The notes under the pieces are model-generated. The model ran no database searches. It was not told the origin of the DNA and saw only the letters and a program-made list of their open reading frames with translations. DNA of 64,000 bases. Origin: Gyrodactylus bullatarudis (taxonomy: Eukaryota; Platyhelminthes; Monogenea; Gyrodactylidea; Gyrodactylidae). This document shows, one piece after another, positions 54,140-64,000 of the stretch. How positions within the stretch are numbered: position 1 is the first letter of the stretch; the number at the start of each line of letters is the position of its first letter. The position numbers and the translations under genes were made by a program. Where the stretch lies: the NCBI GenBank assembly GCA_012064415.1, contig SSNU01000131.1, positions 1 to 64,000 of the forward strand, written 5' to 3'.

Positions 54140-57100
54140 TTCTCCAACCCAAGATAATCAAAGGGTTAGTGAATCAATGTAATTGAAACTGAGCCTCAAT
54201 TTAATCTAGTGCCTAAACAAAAAGTATAGCCTAAATATTTGACAAATTTAGATGATCAAAAATCAGTCCATGCTACTTTTTCTTATTTTCAACGAGATTC
54301 TTCACAATTTCGTGCCAGATTAATTTTCGTTTATTCGTGCCGCATCTTTTTCTTGTGAAGTGGCTCTTTTACTTGAAATTATCGTGTCACAGATGTCACT
54401 TGGTGAAATTTCAACAAGAGCTAACTTTTTCTGATATAAAATCTTGAATTGATAAATTTTAAGCCATGAGTTGGGCCAAAAAAAGATAAACTTACACTTA
54501 AGTTTAATAAATTTTTGAAAAATAATTTTTACTTTATCATCACTCACTTTTTCCCATATATCTGTAAAATTTAATTTAATTTAAAATTTAAATTATACCT
54601 AGTTGTTAGGCCGTTAGTTTCACTAATTGATTTTTGATCAATTAACAACTCCAGTTTTTCGTAGATTCATTATCTGTATGATATTTTCGATAAGGATCAT
54701 TTTTAGATTTAAAATTAAAGTGACACGCCGAGTTTCAATTTTATTTTCTGCCCGATTTGAGAATTTGGTAAAATTTAAAACCAAAAGTTTTGTTTACTTC
54801 CAAAACATGAAAAGAATAAATGACCATGGAAGATGAAATGTTTTCCTCGATACTCACCATCTTTCTTCGATCCAAATTATTTGACAGGATCAAATAATAG
54901 TTTTTTTAACTAGAAATTATGTTGTTCCAAATCTCTAGCTGGAGATGAAATACTTCTCCACTCAGATGGAATTAAGCTGTATAATGAACAATACTTTAAT
55001 GTAGAACAGCGTTAATCTTATTCAATGTTATTTTATAAAAATCAAAGTTTATCCTCCCCTAGGAAAAGGGAAATAATAATAATAATAAACAGAATCAAAT
55101 CAAGTCTCATATCTCATCCTAAAGTCAAACTCTTTTGAATATTTTTAGGAGAAATATGAATGCTATTCATGTCACTTGTTTTGTTGAACATTCCCGAATT
55201 TGTTTCGAGAGATAATTACACAAGGCAAACAATAGATCTTGCACAAAGCAAATATACAGTGTATATAGGTTTTTTCAAGATCCAAACAAGATCTGCCCCC
55301 GAATATTGTCATAACACAAAGGTAGATATTATTTTTTTTATATAGAGCTCCATGGGCTCAAGGGAACCTTTAAGAAGACAGAATAAAATGTTTGTGGATG
55401 TTTTTTTGAGAAGTAAACTTTATTCCAAAGTTTTACTCTACTTTATAGTAGCCATAAATTTTTTCCACTTAGAGGAGGGCAGAGAAGAGAGTGATAATTC
55501 CGTGAAAAGTTAAGTTTTAAATTCCCACAGTTCCATCACACATCGTTTTAGCAACTCATTATTATTCAAGCCTCAGAAAATAATTCGTTTGCCACCCATT
55601 CAATAGGAAATTTATTAATATCCTGATCTATTGGCTCTATCATTCGTCAAACTCGTGCTATACTACTGTAATTCAAAAAGAGTTGTTTTTTTTCAAAAAA
55701 TTAATTTTTGTTTAAAACGTTTTTTGAAAACCTACTTCCCAGGGTAATAGATTAAAAGTAAGTTAACGAGTAATCATGCCTGTAGAATTCAAATATGCAA
55801 TCGCCTGAACTCTATCTGCTAAAGCTACAAAGATAACCTGTTTTTTGATCAAAAAAAGACCCATTTTTTATCGATAACTTACGTTAATGCAACTATAGAT
55901 TTGTAATCAGCGTATTCATGTATTTTTATTCCAGATTCGTGTTTTAACCCTTAAAGTCCCAGAGATATTTTTTTCTTGATTCGCATTTAATCTTTTGTGA
56001 ATACAAATCTGTAGTTGTTCGAGTTTTGATACTAACATCAACACGTAGTTTAAGAAAATACAAAAGATTCTGAACCATCGAAAATTCTAAGGAAGTTCGG
56101 CCAAAGTAAAGCCCATATTCTGATTCAACATTCCTTAAATAGTAAGAAAGTTTGGGAAATAGACTCTAGTTACTAGAGCATTACCAAAAGTTCAAAACTG
56201 AATACTTTGTTCTCAAATTTTCAGGTTTTGGTGTCTTCAATAGAACTGTCATTTCAGTTCAAAAGTTAAAATTTTAATTCTAGATCTCTTGCATGGGTAT
56301 GAAACGTGTCAAAAAATATGAGCAACTGTCTATGTCTGAGTAAATCCTTCCTATCAGACATTAGCTAATCCATCATTAAATAAGAGCTTTTAAGGGGAAT
56401 TATTAGATTACATACAAAGTAGGATACATGTATAAATAATCTTCTTTAAAGATATTAATTTTTCTTTCTGACAATACAAAAGTCTGGCAGCCAGAAGAGT
56501 CGATAATGGAATCAACAGTTTTATTTTTCTCTTATTTCTCTCTAAGTTTACTTGGAATTGTGTTGATCTTTTTATTATCGATGACTATGATAAAAATTCA
56601 GAGATTCAATGAAATCCGAGTTTACTGTGTAACAAGAGTTACTGGAATATGGATTTATTTAATCGAAGATCATTCAAAATGAAGATACCAAATTCAAGAG
56701 GTCTGGTAATAAAACGAAACTCTTTTATGGGCTTAACTCTTACATTAGTTCTTAGGGAATATAAGTACAACCATAACTTTTACTCAATACAAACTTATCA
56801 ACTTTTCCTATATCGATTACTCAAATTTGATTGGTCTTAAATTTAGCTTAGTTATGAATCCTCTATATTTAAAAAAGATGTCTTTAAAGAATATTTTATT
56901 AATAGAAACTGTTTTCTAAAACTTTTTATGCTTCTGTCATTTAACCCTTCATGTCCCAGAGGTTCATACATGGGATACATAACTTACTCAAGCCTTAATT
57001 CTCTTTTAAAGAAATTGAAAATTATTTATTTGACCACTTTTCTGAAAGAAGAAGTAATGCTCGAATGAACTATGAATTATTAAGCTAAAATATTTCATTT

Positions 57101-57525
57101 AATATCAATTTAAAATGAAAAAAGAGTCGACTCAGCCAGACATGGTGGAATGATTTAGAAATAGCTCAAAGATTATTTAAACAAAATTATAGGTGGTTTC
57201 AACAGTTTTACGAAATTTCGTTCAAGTCTAATAAGCATATCAAATTGAAAAATTCACGAATTTTCCACCCTACTTATCATACCGAGTTGTAGGCCGTTTG
57301 AAATTTAATCTTTGTCTACTTCATATGGGCAAGATCACGAAGTATATATATTTACTGGAATTGATTCCCACGACAAACTTGATCAATAACATTTTAATAC
57401 AAGGAAATGAGAATTTAAAAAATAATTTAATCTTTTATAATCCTACGGATGATATGATCGAACAAAACAAAAATTCATATTTTTAATAAAATAAGTTACA
57501 GTAAAAATATTTCTATTCAAACTTC
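54140..57525. other. Gene-free stretch
   Basis: AT-rich. TTAACCC followed by AGTCCCAGAG at 55945 and a variant at 56943 look like ends of a piggyBac-type repeat related to 20085. Short frames (55160-55345, 56649-56840, 57298-57486) show no domain. Confidence 0.4.
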
Positions 57526-57529
57526 TTAT

Positions 57530-57669
57530 TTTTATTGAAACACGAATATTTACCCCCTAATTAAGTATTATTTATGTCGACCTATCTAAATGTATAGAAA
57601 TAACTTGCTGCATTCTGATTGGTCGAGATAATACTTAATTAAGGGCTAAAAATTCGTGTTTCAATAAAA
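57530..57669. repeat. Palindromic MITE, about 50-bp arms
   Basis: Arms 57530-57581 and 57621-57669 (tips TTTTATTGAAACACGAAT and the inverse). The short middle has CTGATTGG, an inverted CCAAT box. Confidence 0.85.
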
Positions 57670-57952
57670 TAGGGATATTGACAAAAAATGCATATATGGG
57701 TAGCCTAATTGACAAAAAGTGTATGGTATTTTCACAAAATCAATAGATGTATACGGTCTATTATCAAATGTCAAATAGTTTTTTTCACAAAATGTATTGG
57801 TGTGTTGGAGATTTTCAAATCATAAATAGTTATTTTCAATTAATGTATACTTTGTAGCTAAATAGGTTTTTACAATAATTGTATACATTTTGGGGGTATT
57901 TACTGAGCATAAATAGGTTTTTTCAACATCATACTCCATGATGATGATGTGA

Positions 57953-58047
57953 ACTTGCATTAGTAATAATTTTGGCCAAATAACTTGGTATCTTCATAGC
58001 TAAATTTTGGTTTTTATAAAAACTGTGAAATAGTCTCGGCAGGGTTA
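57953..58047. repeat. Truncated copy of the piggyBac-type MITE
   Basis: Matches the right two fifths of 6228-6443 (AACTTGCATTAGTAATA... to ...AGTCTCGGCA), lacks six bases of the tip, and ends in GGGTTAA. Confidence 0.85.
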
Positions 58048-58057
58048 AAATTCGATA

Positions 58058-58400
58058 TGGCGCGATTTTTTAATATTTTTAAACTTTGAGCTGAAATTTT
58101 TTGTTGATTTCAAGCTCTGAGAGGAATCAAACGTTATTTTTCAGGATCACCATTAGACACTGAAAATAATTACTCTAATTCATTTTTTTGAATAAACCCG
58201 TCATTTTGAAATGATCTTAGATCTTAGTAGACTTTCGCAAATAAATGGCGTGTTTTTAAAAAAAATGAATAAGAGTAAATATTTTCTTTTTCTAATAATG
58301 ATCATGAAGAGTAACGTTTGATTCCTCTCATAACTTGACATCAAAAAAAATTTTCAACTCAAAGTTTAAAAAAATTAAAAATCCGCGCGATCTCGAATTT
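58058..58400. repeat. Foldback repeat, about 90-bp arms
   Basis: Left arm 58058-58150 and right arm 58300-58400 are inverted (shared AACTTTGAG, GAGAGGAATCAAACGTTA and inverse). The arms resemble the middle of the FB copy at 39655-40073. Confidence 0.7.
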
Positions 58401-58404
58401 TAAA

Positions 58405-59635
58405 ATCCAAAAAATTTTTTTCCTCAAATCAGTAAAAGTGTACATTTTAAATCAGTTACCAAAAATCTTTCAAAAATTTCCATACCCTGATGAAAAAATT
58501 CCCTAATTCATCGAGAATAGCTTTAGATAAAATTTCAACTCGGACATTAAGTAGCTCAGAAACTAGAAGAGTCAAAGTAAAGTTCTCTTCTACTCTTTTG
58601 TTAAGAATTTTTTCCTGAACAAGATTATGTCATTTCTGTCTTTCTATTTCATCCGTGTTTTCCTCAATTGAAGGTCAAAGCCTTGCAAGTCGGGTTTCAG
58701 TTTTTACCGAATAACTGGAATACTCTGTTGTAGAATTTTTTAAAAAGCACATATCCGAAAAATTCTCTACAAAAGTGGAAAATATCATTGAGTAGAAAAA
58801 AAATTTATAAGATTTATAAGACTGTGCTGAATTTTAATTTCCTAATGTGCATTCTTAAGAATTTTCGTGACCTCTTTTGAATGTGGGAATTAAAAATACT
58901 TTTGAAAAGTTTACCGTGGGAGAAAGGAATTTTTCACAATTATTCACGTCATGTTAATGATAAATTGAAATTTACTTTCGGATAAGATTTTTCTTCTAAT
59001 GACAAACTAAACGATAGATCTTGTAAAATGACGTGTTTGATAAAGTAGGTTGAAATTTCTTTTTCCCCGAACAAAATAGTTACTATGTTTTGCATATTTT
59101 TGAAGAGAGAAATTGGTCCCTCGTTATGTTATTGCCCATTTATCATTTGATCCCACACAGACATCGTGAAACAATGTATTTCATGGTGTTTTTTCGTTTT
59201 ATGACATGATCCGTGATCACTATTTTTAATTCGAGAACATTTTTGAAAAATTATTTGCGATAAAAATACTCATTACTAAAGATACCCAATTGATGAGCTA
59301 GTTAATATGAAGATGGGAATTTACGATTCTCAATCGAATTTGATCAAGATTTTTTGAAATTCAGATTTCACAATTTTGTTTACCTAATCCAGAAATTTGG
59401 TGTGATAATATTAAAATACTTGAAGATTAAATTTATCATATCGATGGGCGATTTTGCAAAATTTCGTCCAAGTCTAACATATATCTTATTCTCTTTATCA
59501 GATCTCTTTCCAATGTAAGGACTGTCTCCATGAAACTTTGAACTGATTTTGGCGAAACCTTAATTATTTTAAGCTAAAATCCTATATGCGAATTGCATTT
59601 ATTTTAATCGATATCTGTATGTAGATTAAGAAGAT
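58405..59635. other. Gene-free stretch
   Basis: AT-rich; a lone FB-like tip (AGTTAATATGAAGATGGGAA) near 59300. No gene supported. Confidence 0.4.
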
Positions 59636-59730
59636 TTTTGGAGGGAAATAGTGCCGAGCATCTTCGAAAATTTTATCTGAATTAGTAGAACTATTCATTT
59701 CCTGGAGGATTTTGAAGACGAGTGAATAAT

Positions 59731-59775
59731 GAGTAATAAAGCTTTTATTTCACCGGTTCTCATCAGACTCTTACA
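59731..59775 (-). ncRNA. Candidate structured leader, best match to hammerhead core
   Basis: Minus strand: GAGT, CTGATGA, ACCGGT, GAAA, AT-rich hairpin, AUU, ACTC, with a further GTG/CAC pairing outside. GAGT/ACTC differs at two pairs from TGGT/ACCA of the copy at 22.5 kb, both changes compensatory. No normal stem II; instead upstream GCCGG can pair with CCGG(T). Confidence 0.4.
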
Positions 59776-59882
59776 CCGGCTTGATATTTATACATAGAAT
59801 AATGGATAATTAAAAATCCTCTGATTGGACAAATCGGAACTGAAAGAATATCACAGGGAGGAGGGGTAGGGTTTCACTGGGT

Positions 59883-60123
59883 TCATTGTCTTTTCTTGAG
59901 AAAGGGATCTAGTAGTAACTGGCCGCTACATCTTTTTCTCTTGACTCCTCGTTTTTTAATTGCACTCTTTTTTGATTCAGTGATAATTACAGGTTGGGTA
60001 TCAATTTGATTATAATAATTATCAACATCCGTTGACTTTTCTTGATTTGCATTTTCACCCTTAGCTGTAGTTGTTACTGGGCATGAAGCAGGTACAATTA
60101 GAAGACTAGTCCAATCAGAGGAT
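59883..60123 (-). pseudogene. C-terminal ORF fragment of R copy 5: basic region plus PIP-like motif
   Basis: Open frame without ATG, about 79 codons, ending at a TGA (59883-59885). Middle is Thr/Asn/Asp-rich; the end reads K-K-R-G-V-K-R-K-R-C-S-G-Q-L-L-L-D-P-F-L-K-K-R-Q. Q-x-x-L-x-x-F-L approximates a PIP box. Same design as the R copy at 22.1-22.4 kb, although little else aligns. A full-length protein is not present in the window. Confidence 0.45.
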
Positions 60124-60139
60124 TTTTAAATAAGGATTA

Positions 60140-61985
60140 GAGAAAATAAGAATAAAATGCAAGCTGAAAAACACCAAAACTCTCCAATAAATAGCAACAG
60201 TGGAGAGAAAAGTGAAAAAGCTTACATTGGCCAAGGTAATTGAAGATTAAAGGAACACATAGATTAGGTTTATATAGGTTAATAAGAAATTTTTCTTTCA
60301 CCCATACATCTATGCTGTCGTCATTAGGGTTTTTGTATAAAACGGAAAAATTAGAAATTAAAGCTGTATGATCTTCTTGTCTAAGATGCCTTGTAACCGC
60401 AGTATCCTTCTTCAGATGATCCTCCGCTCGTATAGATAATTTCCTAATAGTTCTACCTATATATGAGGCTCAACAATCTCTGAGTTTTAAATACAATTTT
60501 TAATTGTATGTTATTATAGTGTTGATTGATGAGATCATTTAGCCTTCTTCTAATGTCATTACTGAACCCATGACCTTTGAAGTTGAGTTTCATAAAAATA
60601 GTAGTTGTTTTCTCCAATTCATCTGTTTCGACAACCTCATTTCTATCCATAGATACATTCATGAATTTGTCAACAAATTTATCGGGATAACCATTTTCCT
60701 TCAGACTTAACTTCACGTTCTCTATTTCGTTAGACTATTCCTCAGGGCTTGCTATCTTTCTTATCCTCTTACTTAGACCAATTACTAAGCCAACTTTATG
60801 AGAAATAGGACTGAAACTGGCATAATGTAGATACTTCCTGGTGTCAGTCTTCTTCTTATAGTCTCTTCTAGTCAATTTGACATCTAAGAAACTCAAGATA
60901 CCACTAGATTCTCTTTCCATAGTAAAAACTATATTCGGATGAAACGAATTCATCTTGGAGAAAAAATCCTCTACTGATACGTTAGGTTTCATTAAAATAA
61001 AAGTGTCATCAACATATCTGATGTAAACATCAGTGTAAGAATTGATTGTTTCAGACATTTTATTTAATTCTAACCAACCTAAGAAGATGTCTCCTAAAAG
61101 AGGACTAAGAGGTGAACCCATAGCTATCCCATCTTTCTGGATAAATACTTTGTTTTGAAATGATAACGGAACGTTTGTACAACAGATCCTAATGAGATCA
61201 ATGATTTCATTACTTTGCATTTCAAAACCTTTGTGTTCATCAATGAAAGATTTAATAACAGATAATGTCTCCTCAATAGGTATACTAGGAAATAAAGAGC
61301 TTACATCTAATGAAATCATTTCATTTAAACCAATATTTAAATCCTTAATTCTATCAACAAAAGTGAATGTATCTTTGACAACATATTTAGCATAATATGT
61401 ATGTATTGGTTTTAATACATCAATTAACCACTTCGCTAAATTATGTTGTGGACATGACGACATATCCAAGATCGGCCTTACTGGAAACACCTCCGGAACT
61501 ACATTATCAACTATTTAGTGTGTATTTGGATGTAAATACAACCTAGACATCCTAGTATGCTTTTTAGCTATAAAACCTCTAGTTTGATCTAGAAATTATT
61601 TTCTTATCAAATAGTCCTTTTGCTATTTTGTACATATTACGCTCCATAGATTCTATTACCTTGTAATATGACGATCTATCCTGACCCGTATTTATGAATT
61701 TACTTACGTCTGAAAGGAAATCTAACCCTGCCTTATAATAATCTTCCTTGTACATTAGTGAGAAAAACGTTTTCATTAGATTTAAGTTCTTTTAATGCGT
61801 CGAAATGTTTTTTGGTAAGTAAACTAGATCTTAGAGGTTTTCTATCGAAACTTCTGTAAATAGATAAAAGATCAAGTTTAAACTTCTCTGTGTTGGAATC
61901 ATCTTTACGGTTCTTCGTAAGACTTAGTTCATACATCAAACGTTCAAGCGCTGCCTTGTCTTCGATTTCATTTTTACGTTTTTTT
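60140..61985 (-). pseudogene. Penelope-like element: reverse transcriptase plus GIY-YIG endonuclease, several frameshifts
   Basis: Minus strand from about 61985. N-terminal region (61939-61733 and 61776-61579, shifted frames; E-D-Y-Y-K-A-G-L), then M-S-R-L-Y-L-H-P, F-P-V-R-P-I-L-D-M-S-S-C-P-Q-H-N, L-D-V-S-S-L-F-P-S-I-P (catalytic Asp), DGIAMGSPLSPLLGDIF and I-R-Y-V-D-D-T-F-I-L (catalytic YVDD, about 61000-61025). These are telomerase-like PLE RT motifs. After the linker (60716-60453) the frame breaks; S-Y-I-G-R-T and A-E-D-H-L-K-K-D show a GIY-YIG endonuclease, but the CxC segment before it is deleted compared with the copy at 20.6 kb. A stop near 61517 and at least three frameshifts make it inactive. 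The 3' tail is at 60140-60245. Confidence 0.85.
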
Positions 61986-61999
61986 CAGTAAATTTATGT

Positions 62000-62730
62000 C
62001 ACTGCACTGTGATCAAAATAACAATCAACAAATATCATGATGACATATAAAAAACGTTTCACGATAATTTCAGAGTATAAAATTTGATTTCTGTGACATT
62101 TCAGGAGATCAGAAAGTATATTGTAGACTCTTATTAATTAAAGCTTATCTTGAAAGTTGCAGCTAACTACAGGTTTTTGTTTAAATAACTGTTACAAATT
62201 TCAACTTGCAATACGGTTAATTGAATTATCAAAATATTTTTAGCCGTGAGATTTCTACTTGTTAATGATTTTAAACAAATTTAAGGTGAGGATAGCAGTT
62301 TAGTTGATATTCTGTTGATGTCTCATAACAAGAAAATATTAATTTTTAAATACATTCTCTAAAAATTTCATCCATCGAACAACCTACATTCATGATTTTA
62401 GTGAATTTTTTATTTTTTTTTAATTCAAAAATAATAGGGACCCATTCTAAATACTGTACTGATAATAAAATCCTCAATCAGAATATGGATCTATTTCAAT
62501 GTTTTCATATCTAAAGGATTATTTTCCAGTAACGTCAATAATTCTGAGAGCTAGCACAATAATAATCAGTTAATACTGAGGCAGATTTATCCATTAGTAA
62601 CTACCAATTGTTTATTGAATTCATTAGTAAACGTTAGTAAACATCATTTAACTGAATAACTAAATAAATATGAATAGAAATTTATTTTCTGTATGATTTT
62701 TCTAAGATAAACTTTGGAAATAATGGAAAA
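62000..62730. other. Gene-free stretch
   Basis: AT-rich 5' flank of the Penelope-like element; no pseudo-LTR recognised. Confidence 0.4.
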
Positions 62731-62734
62731 GAAT

Positions 62735-62870
62735 TTTTCAATAATAAAATTTATTAAAACTTAGGTCAATATGTGTACGGCCACTAAAGAAGACGTGTGA
62801 AGATAACTTTTGGATGACAAATAGCTAAGAATTCTAATATTGACCCAAGTTTTAACAAGGAATTTTAGTG
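62735..62870. repeat. Small MITE with 35-40-bp inverted ends
   Basis: AATTTATTAAAACTTAGGTC near 62748 pairs with GACCCAAGTTTTAACAAGGA near 62845. One arm of the same family is present at 5020-5053 inside the Merlin element. Confidence 0.75.
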
Positions 62871-63004
62871 CATAGCTTCTTTTATCACTCCCGGATCAAA
62901 GGTTTCCTTATTCTTGGTGTTCCCTTTCAGAGAGCGTTTCATGAAATCTCTGCTTAGACTAATGTCTAATAAACTGTAGATTCACTCTCTTCACATAACA
63001 ATAC

Positions 63005-63778
63005 ATAATATAAACCTAATTGAAATAAAGATGAGAATTTCCTATTATTACAAAAAACTCAATATTTTTATCCAGAAAGTCAGGAAAAAATTTATTTTTT
63101 GGATTCCACTATAAAATGAGCTGATTAGTTTTGAATACAAAAAAAATTTCTGAAAAAAATTTAATCTGACCAAAATTGAGGCGTTTTTTGAATTTCGGAA
63201 ATGTTTCAAATTTCCACTTTATCAACTTTCAAATCCAAAATTTTTATCGATTTCAAAGATTTGAAGCAGTTAAATATTGATATCCAGGATCAAAATTAGA
63301 TGAAGATTTCGAATTTGGCCGTGGAATTTGGGAAAAAATTACTCTTTCCAAGAAAAAGTCCAATCCCTATATTTTGGATCATTTTCCCTCGTGTTAATCG
63401 AAAAATTCAAATGGTTCGATTTCCCACCGTAATGACGAATTTCTGTGAATTCCTGCAGGTGAATTCGAAATCTTTATTTAATTTTGATCCTGGATATCAA
63501 TATTTAACTGCTTCAAATCTTTGAAATCGATAAAAATTTTGGATTTGAAAGTTGATAAAGTGGAAATTTGAAACATTTCCGAAATTCAAAAAACGCCTCA
63601 ATTTTGGTCAGATTAAATTTTTTTCAGAAATTTTTTTTGTATTCAAAACTAATCAGCTCATTTTATAGTGGAATCCAAAAGATAAATTTTTTCCTGACTT
63701 TCTGGATAAAAATATTGAGTTTTTTGTAATAATAGGAAATTCTCATCTTCATGTCAACTAGCTTTATGTTGGGATAAC
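63005..63778. repeat. FB foldback element, arms about 290-320 bp
   Basis: Arms 63010-63297 and 63448-63775 are inverted copies along their whole length, making this the longest and best preserved FB copy. Tips: TAATTGAAATAAAGATGAGA and inverse of GTTGACATGAAGATGAGA. The middle 150 bp is single-copy in the window. The frame at 63300-63524 is a by-product. Confidence 0.9.
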
Positions 63779-64000
63779 CTTCCTCTAGTTTTTTTCCAGA
63801 TAATAGGATTTCCCATCAATAATCTTGACATATCACCCATTGATCTGTTATTCCTTTCATATATAATGAATTTTTTTTATTTATCCAGTGCTAATATTGA
63901 TTGATGAATATTAATTTTTTTACCTTGATTGTATCTTTTAAGCAGCAAAAAATTCAATGAGTACTACTTGTTGAGTATCCTTTTCTAATCTCTAAAATCA

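Larger units (their letters stand above)
59640..60126 (-). mobile_element. R element copy 5 (minus): ORF C-terminus, promoter, leader, ORF start
   Basis: On minus: ORF tail (60123-59883), CCAATCAGAGGAT (about 59828-59816), TATA box (TATAAATA, about 59795), leader, then an ATG at 59698. Leader landmarks (plus coordinates): GAGT 59767-59770, CTGATGA 59760-59766 (the exact hammerhead consensus), ACCGGT 59752-59757, GAAA 59748-59751, hairpin, ACTC 59731-59734. The new ORF starts M-N-S-S-T-N-S-D-K-I-F-E-D-A-R-H-Y-F, matching copy 4. It abuts the 3' tail of the Penelope-like element. GTCCAATCAGAGGATTTTTA also occurs inverted at 60106-60125, so the copy ends in an inverted pair. Confidence 0.65.

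Noticed and set aside
1..64000. Possible ciliate-type genetic code, suggested by tiny introns and in-frame TAA/TAG in some ORFs
   Set aside because: The gypsy frame (1113 codons), the RNF139-like exon and the TRAF and GPCR genes avoid TAA and TAG internally and end in normal stops, so the code is standard.
1..64000. CRISPR arrays, bacterial operons, ribosome binding sites
   Set aside because: The sequence is eukaryotic; no regularly spaced repeats were seen.

Overview
The window is animal nuclear DNA, very AT-rich, from an invertebrate I cannot place. The genetic code is the standard one: a 1113-codon open frame and a 613-codon exon contain no internal TAA, TAG or TGA. The transposon classes are typical of animals: Ty3/gypsy, a jockey/CR1-like LINE, Penelope-like elements (PLEs), Merlin, hAT, piggyBac, Tc1/mariner. 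The most telling host trait is intron size. The genes I could model carry GT-AG introns of 23, 24, 29, 29, 30, 31, 32, 36, 38, 46 and 67 bp, next to a few of 530-770 bp. Introns this short are known in few animals (dicyemids, for example); that is a hint, not an identification.

Layout. 1-6.7 kb is a pile of transposons on the minus strand: a gag fragment, a LINE, and a Merlin element with long inverted ends that has itself received a hAT fragment, a TA-flanked mariner-type MITE and a TTAA-flanked piggyBac-type MITE. 7-27 kb is mostly gene-poor and AT-rich, with foldback repeats, a shuffled duplication near 12 kb, a PLE fragment (20.2-21 kb), two copies of a retroelement family I call R (17.9 and 22.1-22.6 kb), a few isolated candidate exons, and one fairly good pair of cysteine-rich exons (16.8-17.05 kb).

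27.2-35.2 kb is a compact host gene island: an SLC44 choline-transporter-like gene (minus, 7 exons found, C-terminal half not found), a complete TRAF gene (RING, TRAF zinc fingers, MATH; 453 aa), a TSEN54 tRNA-splicing endonuclease subunit (minus, 10 bp from the TRAF stop), and an RNF139/TRC8-like membrane RING E3 ligase (683 aa), divergent from TSEN54 with about 150 bp between starts. An intronless rhodopsin-like GPCR (308 aa) sits alone at 51.4 kb.

The rest is mobile DNA: a nearly intact Ty3/gypsy element (41.3-45.6 kb), a piggyBac remnant, a Tc1-like remnant, a head-to-head pair of R elements with an intact 107-aa acidic ORF (38.0-38.6 kb), a PLE with GIY-YIG domain (60.1-62 kb) abutting a further R copy, and many copies of a foldback family with shared tips.

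The most novel signal is family R, five copies: CCAAT box, TATA box, then about 28-30 nt downstream a conserved block with a hammerhead-like core (CTGANGA ... GAAA), a poly(A)-signal palindrome, and an ORF whose first residues are shared between copies (N-I-F/L-E/D-E-x-x-Q/H). Two helices of the leader show compensatory changes between copies but are interleaved, a pseudoknot topology unlike a textbook hammerhead.
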